This document shows positions 31,814 through 40,712 of a DNA stretch of 64,000 nt, in pieces (positions within the stretch are counted from its first letter, which is position 1; each line of letters starts with the position of its first letter). The position numbers were made by a program, and so were the translations under genes. Under the pieces are notes generated by a model. It ran no database searches. It was not told the origin of the DNA and worked only from the letters and a program-made list of their open reading frames with translations. Source of the DNA: an uncultured Clostridia bacterium (GTDB taxonomy: Bacteria > Bacillota > Clostridia > Christensenellales > Borkfalkiaceae); contig CANOUP010000004.1 in NCBI GenBank assembly GCA_947570625.1, positions 35,996 through 99,995 of the forward strand. Direction: 5' to 3'.

Positions 31814-33254
31814 TTACAAATTCCTTTACCGCAGTAATCATACCTTTTTCGCCGATGTCTTTGAGATAACCCGCGACGGTCCGGGTAATGTCGGGATGGA
31901 TTTCATTCATATCCGTATCCCACGCCTCGCGCCAGCCGAGCGCTTCGCGGGCAAGCTTTTCGTAATCTCCGCAAAAGCCCGACCACAGCTCTTTCCATTT
32001 TGCAAGATATGCGGGGTCGTCGCTGAGCGCGATGTCATCGTTCCCTCTCTTTCCCTTATAGAAAGTCACAAGCGCGGAGAACGCGAACAAAAGACGGCGG
32101 GGAAGCGCGTTTTTGATTTTTACGTAGTCCGTCAGCGTGGGCAGAAGCCTTGTCTTGAACTTGGTCGTGGAGTTGAGCGCTATCGACATAAGCTCGTGGC
32201 GGATATAGGGATTTTTATATCTCTCTATAACGCTTTCTGCAAACGCCGTCATTTCGTCCTGCGGTAAATTAATCGTGGGGTTGACTTCCTCGAATATGAA
32301 ATCCCTGACGAATTTGCCTATTACGCCGTCGTTTACCGCTTCGCCGACTGTGTCAATACCGCACAGATACGCGACGGGAACCATAGCCGTATGCGAACCG
32401 TTGAGTATTTTAACCTTTCTCTGTTTGTAAGGACGTATGTCGTCGGCGAAAATTACGTTCAGCCCCGTCTTGTCCGCGGGCAGAACTTTTTGGATATGTT
32501 CCTCTTTTTTGAGTACCCAGAGGTGGAAAATTTCGCCCTTTACGACGTTGTTGTCTATACAGCCCGTTTCCCTGCGTATTTCCTCTATTTCGTTTTTTGG
32601 ATAGCCGGGCACGATTCTGTCTACGAGCGTGGATGTGAAGCGGTTTGCTTTTTTAAGCCAGGCTTTAAAGCCCCCGTCCATTTTGTTTATTTCGGCAAGC
32701 TCGGTAAGGCATCTGTAAAGTTCGCCCCCGTTGTCGTCAATAAGCTCGCAGGGAACTATCGCAAGCCCCTTGCTTTCGTCGCCCCCGAAATGCTCGTACC
32801 GCCTTTTAAGCAGAGCGAGAAGCTTGCCGGGGAAGCTTTTGGGGCATACCGTAAAATCGGTATCCGTCGGGTCGACGGCAATTCCCGCTTCGGTCGTGTT
32901 GGAAATTATTACCTCCAAATCCGCGCTTTCGCCGTAGGAGAGGTATCTTTCATACTCCTCGTAGGGGTTAATGCAGTCGCCGATAACGTCGATGACTTTA
33001 CTGGATTTGACGTTCTTTCCGCCGTCTATGCCTTCAAGCCTTAAAGTGTACAGACCGTCCTGTTCGGCAAGCTCTTTTACCCTTCCGAAGGGCATGGGCT
33101 GTACGACGGCGACGCCCGCGTCGATTGCGCCCTTATCGTTTAAATCCTGTATTATCCAGTCGGCGAACGCGCGCAAAAAGTTGCCTTCGCCGAACTGCAT
33201 TATCTTAATTTTTCTTTGGGGTTTTTTATATATTTTTCCGCTTAATAACTGCAT
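31806..33254 (-). CDS. uxaB: Tagaturonate reductase / altronate oxidoreductase
   Basis: A 482-residue member of the polyol-specific long-chain dehydrogenase family that reduces tagaturonate to altronate with NADH. The N-terminal cofactor-binding part starts IMQFGEGNFLRAFADW. The catalytic segment with KVKILNGSHTAMVPVAYLCG is a clear family signature and includes the K-x(4)-N-x-x-H pattern. I chose the ATG at 33254, 4 bp after the ATPase gene stop and preceded by AAGG. A longer frame overlapping the ATPase gene is less likely. No fructuronate branch (uxuA/uxuB) is present in the window. Confidence 0.94.
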   Translation of the reverse strand: MQLLSGKIYKKPQRKIKIMQFGEGNFLRAFADWIIQDLNDKGAIDAGVAVVQPMPFGRVKELAEQDGLYTLRLEGIDGGKNVKSSKVIDVIGDCINPYEEYERYLSYGESADLEVIISNTTEAGIAVDPTDTDFTVCPKSFPGKLLALLKRRYEHFGGDESKGLAIVPCELIDDNGGELYRCLTELAEINKMDGGFKAWLKKANRFTSTLVDRIVPGYPKNEIEEIRRETGCIDNNVVKGEIFHLWVLKKEEHIQKVLPADKTGLNVIFADDIRPYKQRKVKILNGSHTAMVPVAYLCGIDTVGEAVNDGVIGKFVRDFIFEEVNPTINLPQDEMTAFAESVIERYKNPYIRHELMSIALNSTTKFKTRLLPTLTDYVKIKNALPRRLLFAFSALVTFYKGKRGNDDIALSDDPAYLAKWKELWSGFCGDYEKLAREALGWREAWDTDMNEIHPDITRTVAGYLKDIGEKGMITAVKEFVNG

Positions 33255-33258
33255 TGTT

Positions 33259-34368
33259 TTACCTTCTTTCGATATCGTTTTCAACAATCTCCTCGGTTTC
33301 CGCGTCGAATACGTACGAAGCGGTGCGGGGAATATAAAAACTGAATTCCGAACCCATTTCGGGCGCGTTGTGCGGGTTGACTTTGAGTATTACGTTAACC
33401 TTTTTATCTCCCTCGCCGACAACCGCGTATACGTTGGTCGTATCGCCGAGAAGCTCCGTCAGCTCGACCTTGGACGTTATCTTATAGCTGTCCTCACCGC
33501 ATTCGAGTTTTACCGCCTCGGGTCTGAACGCGAACACCGCTTCCTTTCCCTCGATATCGGCAATGTTTCTCACTACGGGCGCAAGGTCGAGGTCGAGTCC
33601 GTAAGCGTTCAGCCTGCCTCCCTCGACTTTACCGCGGATAAAGTTCATCGGCGGTTCGCCTATAAAGCCCGCGACGAACAGGTTTTTCGGATAAAAATAC
33701 AGCTCGTAAGGGGTGCCTATCTGCTGGACGTATCCGCCCGACTTCATAACGACTATCCTGTCAGACATTGTCATTGCCTCTGTCTGGTCGTGGGTTACGT
33801 AAATCGTCGTCGCGCCGACCGAACGGTGAATCTGCCTGATTTCCGAACGCATGGTGACGCGCTGTTTCGCGTCGAGGTTGGAAAGAGGTTCGTCCATAAG
33901 GAAAATCTTGACTTTTCTTATAAGCGCGCGTCCTACCGCCACACGCTGGCACTGACCGCCCGAAAGATTTCTGGGGAACCTTTCGAGGTAGTCCGTAAGT
34001 CCGAGAATTTTGGCGGTCGCCTGAACTTTTTCTTCTATTACGTCTGCGTCGATGCCTTCGAGCATTAGCCCGAACGCGAGGTTTTCGTAAACGGTCAGAT
34101 GGGGATAGAGCGCGTAGGACTGGAATACCATCGCAATGCCCCTGTCGCGCGACGACATCTGATTTGCGAGTACGCCGTCGATATAGAATTCGCCCGCCGT
34201 AATGTCTTCGAGTCCCGCAATCATTCTCAATGTAGTGGACTTACCGCATCCCGAATCGCCGACAAGGCAGATAAATTCTCCGTCCTTGATTTCCATATTG
34301 AAATCGTGTACGGCGTGATATCCGTTCGGATATACTTTGTTAACGTCTTTGAATAACAGCTGTGCCAT
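33259..34368 (-). CDS. ugpC: Second MsmX/UgpC-type ABC transporter ATPase
   Basis: A 369-residue sugar-importer ATPase. Walker A is GDSGCGKST (Asp in place of the usual Pro, still GxxxxGKS/T), the signature is LSGGQCQRVAVGRAL, Walker B is IFLMDEPLSNLD, the switch is YVTHDQTEA, and a TOBE-type C-terminal domain follows (FRPEAVKLECG). It lies within the uronate catabolic operon, with no permease or binding protein beside it. It may therefore drive a transporter encoded elsewhere, be shared between importers, or back up the homologue at 12.4 kb. The ATG has an AAGGGG-type SD. Confidence 0.93.
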   Translation of the reverse strand: MAQLLFKDVNKVYPNGYHAVHDFNMEIKDGEFICLVGDSGCGKSTTLRMIAGLEDITAGEFYIDGVLANQMSSRDRGIAMVFQSYALYPHLTVYENLAFGLMLEGIDADVIEEKVQATAKILGLTDYLERFPRNLSGGQCQRVAVGRALIRKVKIFLMDEPLSNLDAKQRVTMRSEIRQIHRSVGATTIYVTHDQTEAMTMSDRIVVMKSGGYVQQIGTPYELYFYPKNLFVAGFIGEPPMNFIRGKVEGGRLNAYGLDLDLAPVVRNIADIEGKEAVFAFRPEAVKLECGEDSYKITSKVELTELLGDTTNVYAVVGEGDKKVNVILKVNPHNAPEMGSEFSFYIPRTASYVFDAETEEIVENDIERR

Positions 34369-34401
34369 TTTTTTATTTCCCCTTAATATATGTTTGCAAA
34401 A

Positions 34402-35271
34402 TTATCTTAAATCTTTGGTTGCGATATTGTCCATATCGTCGTAAGTCTGGTTCTCTCCGCACATACCCCATATAAACGTATAATTGTGCGTGCCGACGCC
34501 GCTGTGTATCGACCAGCTGGGCGATATTACAGCCTGTTCGTTGTGCAGTATTATATGGCGGGTTTCCTTGGGAGTGCCCATAAGGTGTATGACAGCCTGG
34601 TCGTCGGGAAGCTCGAAATACATATATACTTCCATCCTTCTCTCGTGCGTATGGCTGGGAAGGGTGTTCCACGCGCTCCCCTCCGCAAGCTCCGTCATAC
34701 CCATTGCAAGCTGGCAGCTCTCGCAGACGTCGCCTATTATAAACTGGTTAATCGTGCGCTTGTTTATGCCTTCTGTCGTGCCGAGGTGTCTTTGCACGCA
34801 GTACCTGACGCCTTCGGGCGCGGGCTTGCCTTCGACGGGCTTGACGATTTTAACGGTGGGATAACTCTTGTGCGCGGGGCTGGAATTTATATAAAATTTA
34901 GCGGGATTTTTTGCGTCCGCCGAGGAAAACTCGACCTGCTTGGTTCCCATACCGACGTATATACCTTCCTTATGACCTATATCGTAAACCTTGCCGTCAA
35001 GCGTGATTTTGCCCGCGCCGCCTATGTTGATAACGCCGAGCTCGCGCCTTTCGAGAAAGTACGCCGTTGCAAGCTCTTTGAAAGTTCCCAAAGACAGCGT
35101 CTTTTTGACGGGCATTGCGCCGCCCGCGATAATCCTGTCCTGGTGCGAGTAGGTCAATAAAATTTCGTCGTCCTCGAACAGTTTTTTGATTAAGTATTTC
35201 TCCCTGAGCTCCTTGGTGCAGTAATGTTTGGAATCGTCGGGATGATTTGCATATCTTACATCGAATTTCAT
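34402..35271 (-). CDS. kduI: 5-keto-4-deoxyuronate isomerase
   Basis: A 289-residue KduI, cupin fold and zinc-dependent. It converts 5-keto-4-deoxyuronate (from unsaturated galacturonate) to 2,5-diketo-3-deoxygluconate. The metal ligands fit the family: His207 and His209 in [10 protein letters not shown], Glu214, and a later His in the [15 protein letters not shown] region. Homologues in Proteobacteria are about 278 residues. It works downstream of the PL9 lyase and the GH105 hydrolase. The next enzyme, KduD, is not encoded here. Gaps to neighbours are 33 and 24 bp, consistent with one operon. Confidence 0.96.
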   Translation of the reverse strand: MKFDVRYANHPDDSKHYCTKELREKYLIKKLFEDDEILLTYSHQDRIIAGGAMPVKKTLSLGTFKELATAYFLERRELGVINIGGAGKITLDGKVYDIGHKEGIYVGMGTKQVEFSSADAKNPAKFYINSSPAHKSYPTVKIVKPVEGKPAPEGVRYCVQRHLGTTEGINKRTINQFIIGDVCESCQLAMGMTELAEGSAWNTLPSHTHERRMEVYMYFELPDDQAVIHLMGTPKETRHIILHNEQAVISPSWSIHSGVGTHNYTFIWGMCGENQTYDDMDNIATKDLR

Positions 35272-35295
35272 TTTATAAATCTTCCTTTAATTTTT

Positions 35296-36135
35296 TTAAA
35301 CGGTGCTCCATTTTCTTCTTATAAACTCCGTGCAGGGCGCTATATCCCCGCCCGTCGTTCCTTCGAGCACGAGGACGGCGGATTTGTCGTAAGACTTTAT
35401 TCTGCCGAGAATTTTATCGAAGTCGAACATACCCTTGCCGGGCGCGACCTGCCTGAGTTTTCCCTCTTCAAGCACGCAGTCCTTGATATGGAAAATATGA
35501 ATATTCCCCTCGAAGAGTTTTAGCCCTTCGTCAAGTATTTTTAGATAATCACGGCAGTTGTCCGCGTCCAGATAGTTGTAAATATCGAAAATAATCCTGA
35601 CCCTGCCGGAGCCGATTGCGTCGACCGCCCTTTTAAGGGTCGAAGGGTTCCAGCAGACGTGACCCGAAGCGCCCTCCATACCGACGTACGCGCCGACGCT
35701 TTCGGCATAATCCGCGAGTTCCGAAAAGGTTTCGATAACGCTTTTAAGCGCTTCTTTTGTACGGTTTTGGGGGTGATAAGTCCACTTGTCGTTGTTGAAA
35801 CTGCCCGTTTCGGAACCGACGGTGTCGCAACCCATATTTTTGCAGTATTTGAGATATTCTTTGAAAATGTTTTTACCGCGCACGGCTTTTTCCCTGTCGC
35901 CGTGAACAGGATTGAAATACGCGCCTATAAGACCGACGTCTATTCCGGCGGACTTCAACGCCCCGCCTATTCTTTGCGAATTCGCGCCGTCCAGCTGACC
36001 TTCGGCATACTTTATTTCGTCCATAAATTTGTACGGGACAAGCTGAACGCCGTCTATGCCGTACTGCTTTATTTTGGATACGACCGCGTCCAGACCCTTA
36101 ACGCCGAGGTCGTGCGTCCTGAACATCAATTTCAT
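35296..36135 (-). CDS. TIM-barrel sugar phosphate isomerase/epimerase family protein
   Basis: A 279-residue AP-endonuclease-2-like TIM barrel. Seen are a start MKLMFRTHDLGVKGLDAVV, the metal-site segments VGMEGASGHVCWNP, IIFDIYNYLDADN and IHIFHIKDCV, and VLVLEGTTGGDIAP near the end. Such proteins isomerise or epimerise sugars through a divalent metal. The exact substrate cannot be called from sequence. Placement between kduI and kdgK suggests a keto- or uronic-acid intermediate. It is 9 bp after kdgK. Confidence 0.85.
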   Translation of the reverse strand: MKLMFRTHDLGVKGLDAVVSKIKQYGIDGVQLVPYKFMDEIKYAEGQLDGANSQRIGGALKSAGIDVGLIGAYFNPVHGDREKAVRGKNIFKEYLKYCKNMGCDTVGSETGSFNNDKWTYHPQNRTKEALKSVIETFSELADYAESVGAYVGMEGASGHVCWNPSTLKRAVDAIGSGRVRIIFDIYNYLDADNCRDYLKILDEGLKLFEGNIHIFHIKDCVLEEGKLRQVAPGKGMFDFDKILGRIKSYDKSAVLVLEGTTGGDIAPCTEFIRRKWSTV

Positions 36136-36143
36136 ATTTATAT

Positions 36144-37178
36144 TTATCTCTGGACTCTGCCCGAGCCGTCCCCGCCCGCCAGAGTTTCCACTTCCTTGCG
36201 GGTAACGAGGTTGAAGTCGCCGGGGATTGTATGTTTCAAAGCCGAAGCCGCAACGCCGAATTCGAGTGCGGATTTAAAATCTTTACCGTCGAGGAATCCC
36301 GTTATTACCCCGCCCGCGAACGAGTCGCCGCCGCCGACGCGGTCTACGATGGGATGAAGGGAATAAGTTTTCGAGTGATAAAACTCCTTATCCTTCGCGC
36401 TGTAAATGCAAGCCGACCAGCCGTTGTCCGAAGCCGAGCGCGAAACGCGGAGCGAACTTACGCAGTACTTGAAGCTGGGGAACTTTTTAACCATCTGTTC
36501 GAAAATATCCTTGTACCCCGCGAGTTCGAGCTCACCGCTTGCAACGTCTGTCTTGCCGGGCTTGAAGCCGAGAACGAGGTCCGCGTCCTCTTCGTTGCCG
36601 ATACATACGTCGACGTACTGCATAAGGTTAGTCATTACCTTTTTCGCCTTTTCGCTCGTCCACAGTTTTTTACGGAAGTTGAGGTCGACCGACACGGTCA
36701 CGCCGTGCTTTTTGGCGCATTTGAGAGCCTGCTCGGTCAGAACGGCCGCGCTGTCCGAAACGGCGGGAGTAATGCCCGTGAAATGGAACCAGTCCGCGCC
36801 CTCGAAAATCGCGTCGAAATCGAAATCCTTTTCCGTCGCCGTGGTGATAGAGGAGTGCGCCCTGTCGTAAACGACCTTGGAAGGTCTTACCGACGAGCCC
36901 GTTTCAAGATAATAAATGCCCAGTCTTTCACCGCACCTTGCTATGTGGCAGGTTTCCACGCCGTACTTTCTCAAAGAAGCGACGGCGCATTCGCCCAGCT
37001 CGTTGTCGGGAACGGCGGTTACGAATTCCGCCCTGTGACCGTAGTTTGCGCACGAAACCGCGACGTTGGCTTCGCCCCCGCCGTAATTGATGTCGAATTC
37101 GTCCGCCTGTATAAACTTTTCGTTGTTAGGCGTGGAAAGGCGAAGCATAATTTCGCCCATTGTTACGATTTTTTTCAT
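36144..37178 (-). CDS. kdgK: 2-keto-3-deoxygluconate kinase
   Basis: A 344-residue PfkB-family kinase that phosphorylates KDG to KDPG. The N-terminal substrate region has FDINYGGGEANVA, and the C-terminal PfkB signature DRVGGGDSFAGGV carries catalytic Asp285. The SVDLNFRKKLW segment and GIYYLETGSSVRPS are typical of KdgK rather than fructokinase. It follows kdgA after 23 bp and, with it, completes the route from all uronates to pyruvate and glyceraldehyde 3-phosphate. The ATG has an AGGAG SD. Confidence 0.92.
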   Translation of the reverse strand: MKKIVTMGEIMLRLSTPNNEKFIQADEFDINYGGGEANVAVSCANYGHRAEFVTAVPDNELGECAVASLRKYGVETCHIARCGERLGIYYLETGSSVRPSKVVYDRAHSSITTATEKDFDFDAIFEGADWFHFTGITPAVSDSAAVLTEQALKCAKKHGVTVSVDLNFRKKLWTSEKAKKVMTNLMQYVDVCIGNEEDADLVLGFKPGKTDVASGELELAGYKDIFEQMVKKFPSFKYCVSSLRVSRSASDNGWSACIYSAKDKEFYHSKTYSLHPIVDRVGGGDSFAGGVITGFLDGKDFKSALEFGVAASALKHTIPGDFNLVTRKEVETLAGGDGSGRVQR

Positions 37179-37201
37179 TATATATATTCTCCTCTGTTTT
37201 T

Positions 37202-38185
37202 TTATTTTTTGAGCACCAGATGCACGGCGAACCCGCCGAACTCGTCTTTGAGATACGCGACGTTCATCGTCCCGTCCGCGCCGTACTTAACCGACGTTTC
37301 GTCTATTTCGTAACCGCGCAGTTTAAGCTGGTATACGGCGCGCTTTACGGAGTTTGTAGCAACGGCGATATGCCCGTGCGTTCCGCGGAAGGGCTGTTTC
37401 ATCATTTCCATATAAGTGGAAGAGAACACAGAGCTGTTTCCGCACTTCTTTTCGAAACCGAAAGCCCTTTCGAAACTGTCGGCAACGCTTTCCGCTTCTT
37501 CGGGGCTTGCGCAGTTAAGCCCGACGTGCACCATAGTAAAGCCGAGCATTTTGTCTATCGCTTCACGGCACAGCTTGGTTATGCCCGCCCAGTCCTCCGC
37601 CGCGAGGAGGTTGTTGGGAACAATCCAGCTTCCCCCGCAACAGACTATCTTGTTATAGGCAAGGTAACTGTTGAGATTGTCCGCGGTTATTCCGCCCGTA
37701 GGCATAAAGCGCATTGTCGTATAAGGTCCGCAGACTGATTTAATATAAGGCAGACCGCCCGCCTGTTCGGCGGGGAAGAATTTACAGAAATCCAGCCCCA
37801 GTTCGAGCGCCTGCTCTATCTCGCTCGCCGAAGAAAGTCCGGGTGCGAACGGCACGCCTTTGCCGAGGCAGTGTTTTACTACTTTGGGATTGAGCCCCGG
37901 CGCGACGCAGAACTTCGCACCCGCGGCAACCGCGCTGTCGACTTGCTCGCAGGTGAGAACGGTCCCCGCCCCGACAAGCATATCGGGATACGCCTTCGTC
38001 ATGCGTCTTATGACCTCGTCGGCGCCCTTTGCGCGGAAAGTGACTTCGGCGCAGTTTATCCCGCCGTCGCGCAGAGCCTTTGCCAGCTTTTCCGCGTTGT
38101 CTACTTTATCGAGCTTGATTACCGGTACGATGCCCACGTTGCCGAGCTCGTCCACAAGCTCGCTCATTTTTTTTGTTAAACTCAT
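37202..38185 (-). CDS. kdgA: KDPG/KHG aldolase fused to a C-terminal VOC (glyoxalase-like) domain
   Basis: A 327-residue two-domain protein. Residues 1-212 are a class I KDPG/KHG aldolase with catalytic Glu47 (AEVTFRA) and Schiff-base Lys135 (CKFFPAEQAGG), cleaving KDPG to pyruvate and glyceraldehyde 3-phosphate. Residues about 214-327 form a VOC-type domain (GFTMVHVGLNCASPEEAES through AYLKDEFGGFAVHLVL) of unknown role, perhaps acting on a reactive aldehyde or serving structure. I chose the ATG at 38185 because a GGGGG SD precedes it. An earlier in-frame ATG lies across the -10 region. First gene of the uronate operon. Confidence 0.92.
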   Translation of the reverse strand: MSLTKKMSELVDELGNVGIVPVIKLDKVDNAEKLAKALRDGGINCAEVTFRAKGADEVIRRMTKAYPDMLVGAGTVLTCEQVDSAVAAGAKFCVAPGLNPKVVKHCLGKGVPFAPGLSSASEIEQALELGLDFCKFFPAEQAGGLPYIKSVCGPYTTMRFMPTGGITADNLNSYLAYNKIVCCGGSWIVPNNLLAAEDWAGITKLCREAIDKMLGFTMVHVGLNCASPEEAESVADSFERAFGFEKKCGNSSVFSSTYMEMMKQPFRGTHGHIAVATNSVKRAVYQLKLRGYEIDETSVKYGADGTMNVAYLKDEFGGFAVHLVLKK

Positions 38186-38219
38186 TTTAGTCCCCCTTTC
38201 GGTATAATTTGACAACTAC

Positions 38220-38248
38220 ATTATAAGTACGCCCCGCAGTGAAGTCTA
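38220..38248 (-). promoter_or_regulatory. Probable promoter of the uronate operon
   Basis: On the minus strand a consensus TATAAT (38220-38225) with a poor -35 (TAGACT, 38243-38248) at 17 bp, 35 bp before the kdgA start. The weak -35 would suit activator control. No clear operator is seen. Confidence 0.5.
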
Positions 38249-38300
38249 TTACAAATTCGTACTGATTTATGGATTTTTCGGATATGAATACGACAAAAAA

Positions 38301-38320
38301 CGCGGGACTATCGCCCCGCG
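38301..38320 (-). terminator. Terminator of the GH43-MATE-deacetylase operon
   Basis: Stem CGCGGG/CCCGCG (38301-38306 with 38315-38320). On the minus strand it is followed by TTTTTTGTCG. Confidence 0.8.
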
Positions 38321-38361
38321 CCCGCAAGCTTATTTTTTTATCTAATGATTAATTTTTTATT

Positions 38362-39222
38362 TTAAGGCTTTTCAAAAATTACCGTCTTTCCGCCGTCTAT
38401 CCTGTAAACCCTGCCCCTTATCTCAATCCACACCGGCAACGCCGAAGGGTTGAACGTCCTTTCGCCGTCAATCGAGAATACAAGACTTTTATAAGCCCGA
38501 ACGTAGTCGTAAATTTGGATATTCGTCGCGTACCATATATCTTTCCTGCCCGACATGCGCTTTGCGAAATTTTCAATCAAATCCCAGTTTCCGTTGCCGT
38601 CGAACTCGTAACTGTGCCCCCACACGTAAAAAAGCATGGGGTCGCGCTCTTTAAGCTCCCTTTCGGGCCGGGCGGACAGAAACCTGTCGGCAAGCTCAAA
38701 AAGACGGCTGTCGCCGTGGTGACAGGTGGGATTAAGCTCTAACCAGTCGCCGGGCAGGGCGAAGGAGTGCGTGCTGTCAGTAGTGCGCGCGTAGACCGCG
38801 CCGGCAAACTTAACCGCCTCTCTTATTTCCCCGCCGTATGCGCGGTAAGGATACGCCATACCCCGCACAATGCGGTTAAACTTATTTTCCAGCCATACGC
38901 GGTTTTGCACGATTTCGTTGACCGCTTCGGGAAGCGAAACCCTGTCGAGGAAGATATGACGCGCGCCGTGAAGGGCGATTTCGTGCGGGGCGTCGGCAAA
39001 AGTTTCGTACGTTTCGTCCTCGTCCATTCTGCCGTGCCAATCCCTGCACTCTTCGGAAAACAGCAGGCTGTTCAAATTGAACGTGCCTTTAAGCGCGTAC
39101 CTGCCGAAAATTTCTATCAGCCGTTTATCCGAAGCCGTACCGTCGTCGTAGCTGAAAGTCAGCGCTTTCGTACGGCCTTCGGGGAAACGCATAAATTTTT
39201 CGCTGTGCATCTGAATAAACAT
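38362..39222 (-). CDS. Polysaccharide deacetylase (NodB-type) family protein
   Basis: A 286-residue carbohydrate esterase family 4-like protein. Motif 1 is LTFSYDDGTASD with the two Asp residues. The second metal motif is ALHGARHIFLD (H-x3-H). A TDSTHSFALPGDW segment and VWGHSYEFDGNGNWD follow. There is no signal peptide, so it may act on soluble acetylated sugars in the cytoplasm, fitting the acetyl groups of pectin or xylan fragments. I place the start at the ATG 39222, one base after the MATE gene stop, with AGGGA as SD. Confidence 0.85.
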   Translation of the reverse strand: MFIQMHSEKFMRFPEGRTKALTFSYDDGTASDKRLIEIFGRYALKGTFNLNSLLFSEECRDWHGRMDEDETYETFADAPHEIALHGARHIFLDRVSLPEAVNEIVQNRVWLENKFNRIVRGMAYPYRAYGGEIREAVKFAGAVYARTTDSTHSFALPGDWLELNPTCHHGDSRLFELADRFLSARPERELKERDPMLFYVWGHSYEFDGNGNWDLIENFAKRMSGRKDIWYATNIQIYDYVRAYKSLVFSIDGERTFNPSALPVWIEIRGRVYRIDGGKTVIFEKP

Positions 39223-39223
39223 T

Positions 39224-40693
39224 TTATCCCTGCCTGTCTTTGAAAATTTCGGCAACCGCGATTTCCGCAAGACGCTCGCTTTCGCCGTATTCGGGAGGCT
39301 TCAACAGCCCCGACGACTTTTTCCACTTACCGTGCAAAAGCCTTCCGCCGAACAGCACCGACCTGACCGTCCAGTCGGAAACCATACCAATCCACAGCCC
39401 CATCGCGCCCAGCCTAATACCCGCCCAGTCGCAGGTGAGAATATAGCAAAGCCCCACGCGCATTGTGACCATGGAGAACACCGCGGCTACCATAACGTAC
39501 TTCATATCAGAATTTGCCTTTAAAACCGAGGGAAGCCCGAACGAAAGCGGGTAAGTAAAAAACTGGAAGGAAAGGCAGAGTATCAGGCACTTCCACGCGA
39601 CGGCGCGGGCGTCGCCCGAAATGTTGTAAAAGTTCAAAAGCACGGGCGACAGCGCAAACGTGAACGCCACGCAGCACGCGTTGCCTATATAATTGATGAC
39701 GAGCATTTTTTTAATGTAGTATTTCACCTGCTCGATACTGCCCGTTCCGACCGCCTGTCCTATTACCGTCAGCGTCGCGGTGTTTATGCCGTTGCCGACA
39801 ATCGAACTCACCGTGTTTATGTTGTACGCGACGGAGTTTGCCGCCGACTGTATGTTAAGCCCGCCGACCTGATAAATTTCGATTGTGATAAACGAAATAA
39901 CGAGTATTTTGCCCAGCTGGAAAAAGCTGTTTTCCACCCCGCTGGGAACGGCGAGTTTTAAAATGCTTTTTATCTGCTTACCGCTGAAACGGAACTTTTC
40001 GAAAATTCTCAGCCTGACGAGGTTGCCTTTGCGCGAAAGAAGAAACGCCGTGAAGAACGCGGGAAATATTCTCGCAATCAGCGTACCGAGCGCAACGCCC
40101 GCTATGCCCATATCGAAAGCGTAAATGAAAAGCGCGTTGAAGCCTATGTTGAGGAAGAAACTGATTATGCCTGAAAGCATAGTGTTCATACTCTTTCTCT
40201 GCGCCCTTAGTATCGCCGCGCAGGAATTGAACACCGCGACGAACGGAAACGAAGCGGAAATTATAAAGAAATATATATACGCGTTTTCAAGCGTTTCGCT
40301 TCCCGCCGAGCCGAACAGCAGATTTACTATCTGGTGATTTAAGACAAGGCACAGCGCGGTGACGCCCAGCGAGATTATCAGCATAAGCACCACAAGCTGT
40401 TTCGCGCTCTTGTTCGCGTCCTCCGTCTTGCCCGCGCCGAGAAACTGCGAAGTTATAATCGCGCCTCCCACGCCAAACGCCGTAAACAGCTGGGTTATAA
40501 GACTGGCTATCTGGTCGACGGCGGTAATGGCGGTAAGGATATTGTCGCCCGCGCCGCTCTTCGCGTACGAAGCCATAAGCCCGTCTATCATTCCCAGCGA
40601 TTGCGACAGCGCCGCTTCCACCACTATCGGCAGAATAAGCGCGAACAGGGCTTTGCCCGTGAACAGCGTATATTTACTTGCCGTTTTCTCCAT
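39224..40693 (-). CDS. MATE family efflux transporter
   Basis: A 489-residue, 12-helix membrane protein of the MATE class, which exports drugs or metabolites using a Na+ or H+ gradient. It starts LFTGKALFALILPIVVEAALSQSLGMIDG, and shows GVGGAIITSQFLGAGKTEDANKS and, in the second half, the paired repeat QAVGTGSIEQVKYY. Substrate unknown. It sits between GH43 and the deacetylase with a 20-bp gap on one side and 1 bp on the other, so it may export a by-product of glycan breakdown or simply be co-transcribed. Confidence 0.92.
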   Translation of the reverse strand: MEKTASKYTLFTGKALFALILPIVVEAALSQSLGMIDGLMASYAKSGAGDNILTAITAVDQIASLITQLFTAFGVGGAIITSQFLGAGKTEDANKSAKQLVVLMLIISLGVTALCLVLNHQIVNLLFGSAGSETLENAYIYFFIISASFPFVAVFNSCAAILRAQRKSMNTMLSGIISFFLNIGFNALFIYAFDMGIAGVALGTLIARIFPAFFTAFLLSRKGNLVRLRIFEKFRFSGKQIKSILKLAVPSGVENSFFQLGKILVISFITIEIYQVGGLNIQSAANSVAYNINTVSSIVGNGINTATLTVIGQAVGTGSIEQVKYYIKKMLVINYIGNACCVAFTFALSPVLLNFYNISGDARAVAWKCLILCLSFQFFTYPLSFGLPSVLKANSDMKYVMVAAVFSMVTMRVGLCYILTCDWAGIRLGAMGLWIGMVSDWTVRSVLFGGRLLHGKWKKSSGLLKPPEYGESERLAEIAVAEIFKDRQG

Positions 40694-40712
40694 ATCCCCT
40701 TTATTCCTCGGA

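Noticed and set aside
35296-36135. TIM-barrel protein as the missing KduD
   Set aside because: It has the metal-site pattern of AP-endonuclease-2-like isomerases and no Rossmann nucleotide-binding motif, so it cannot be the short-chain dehydrogenase KduD.
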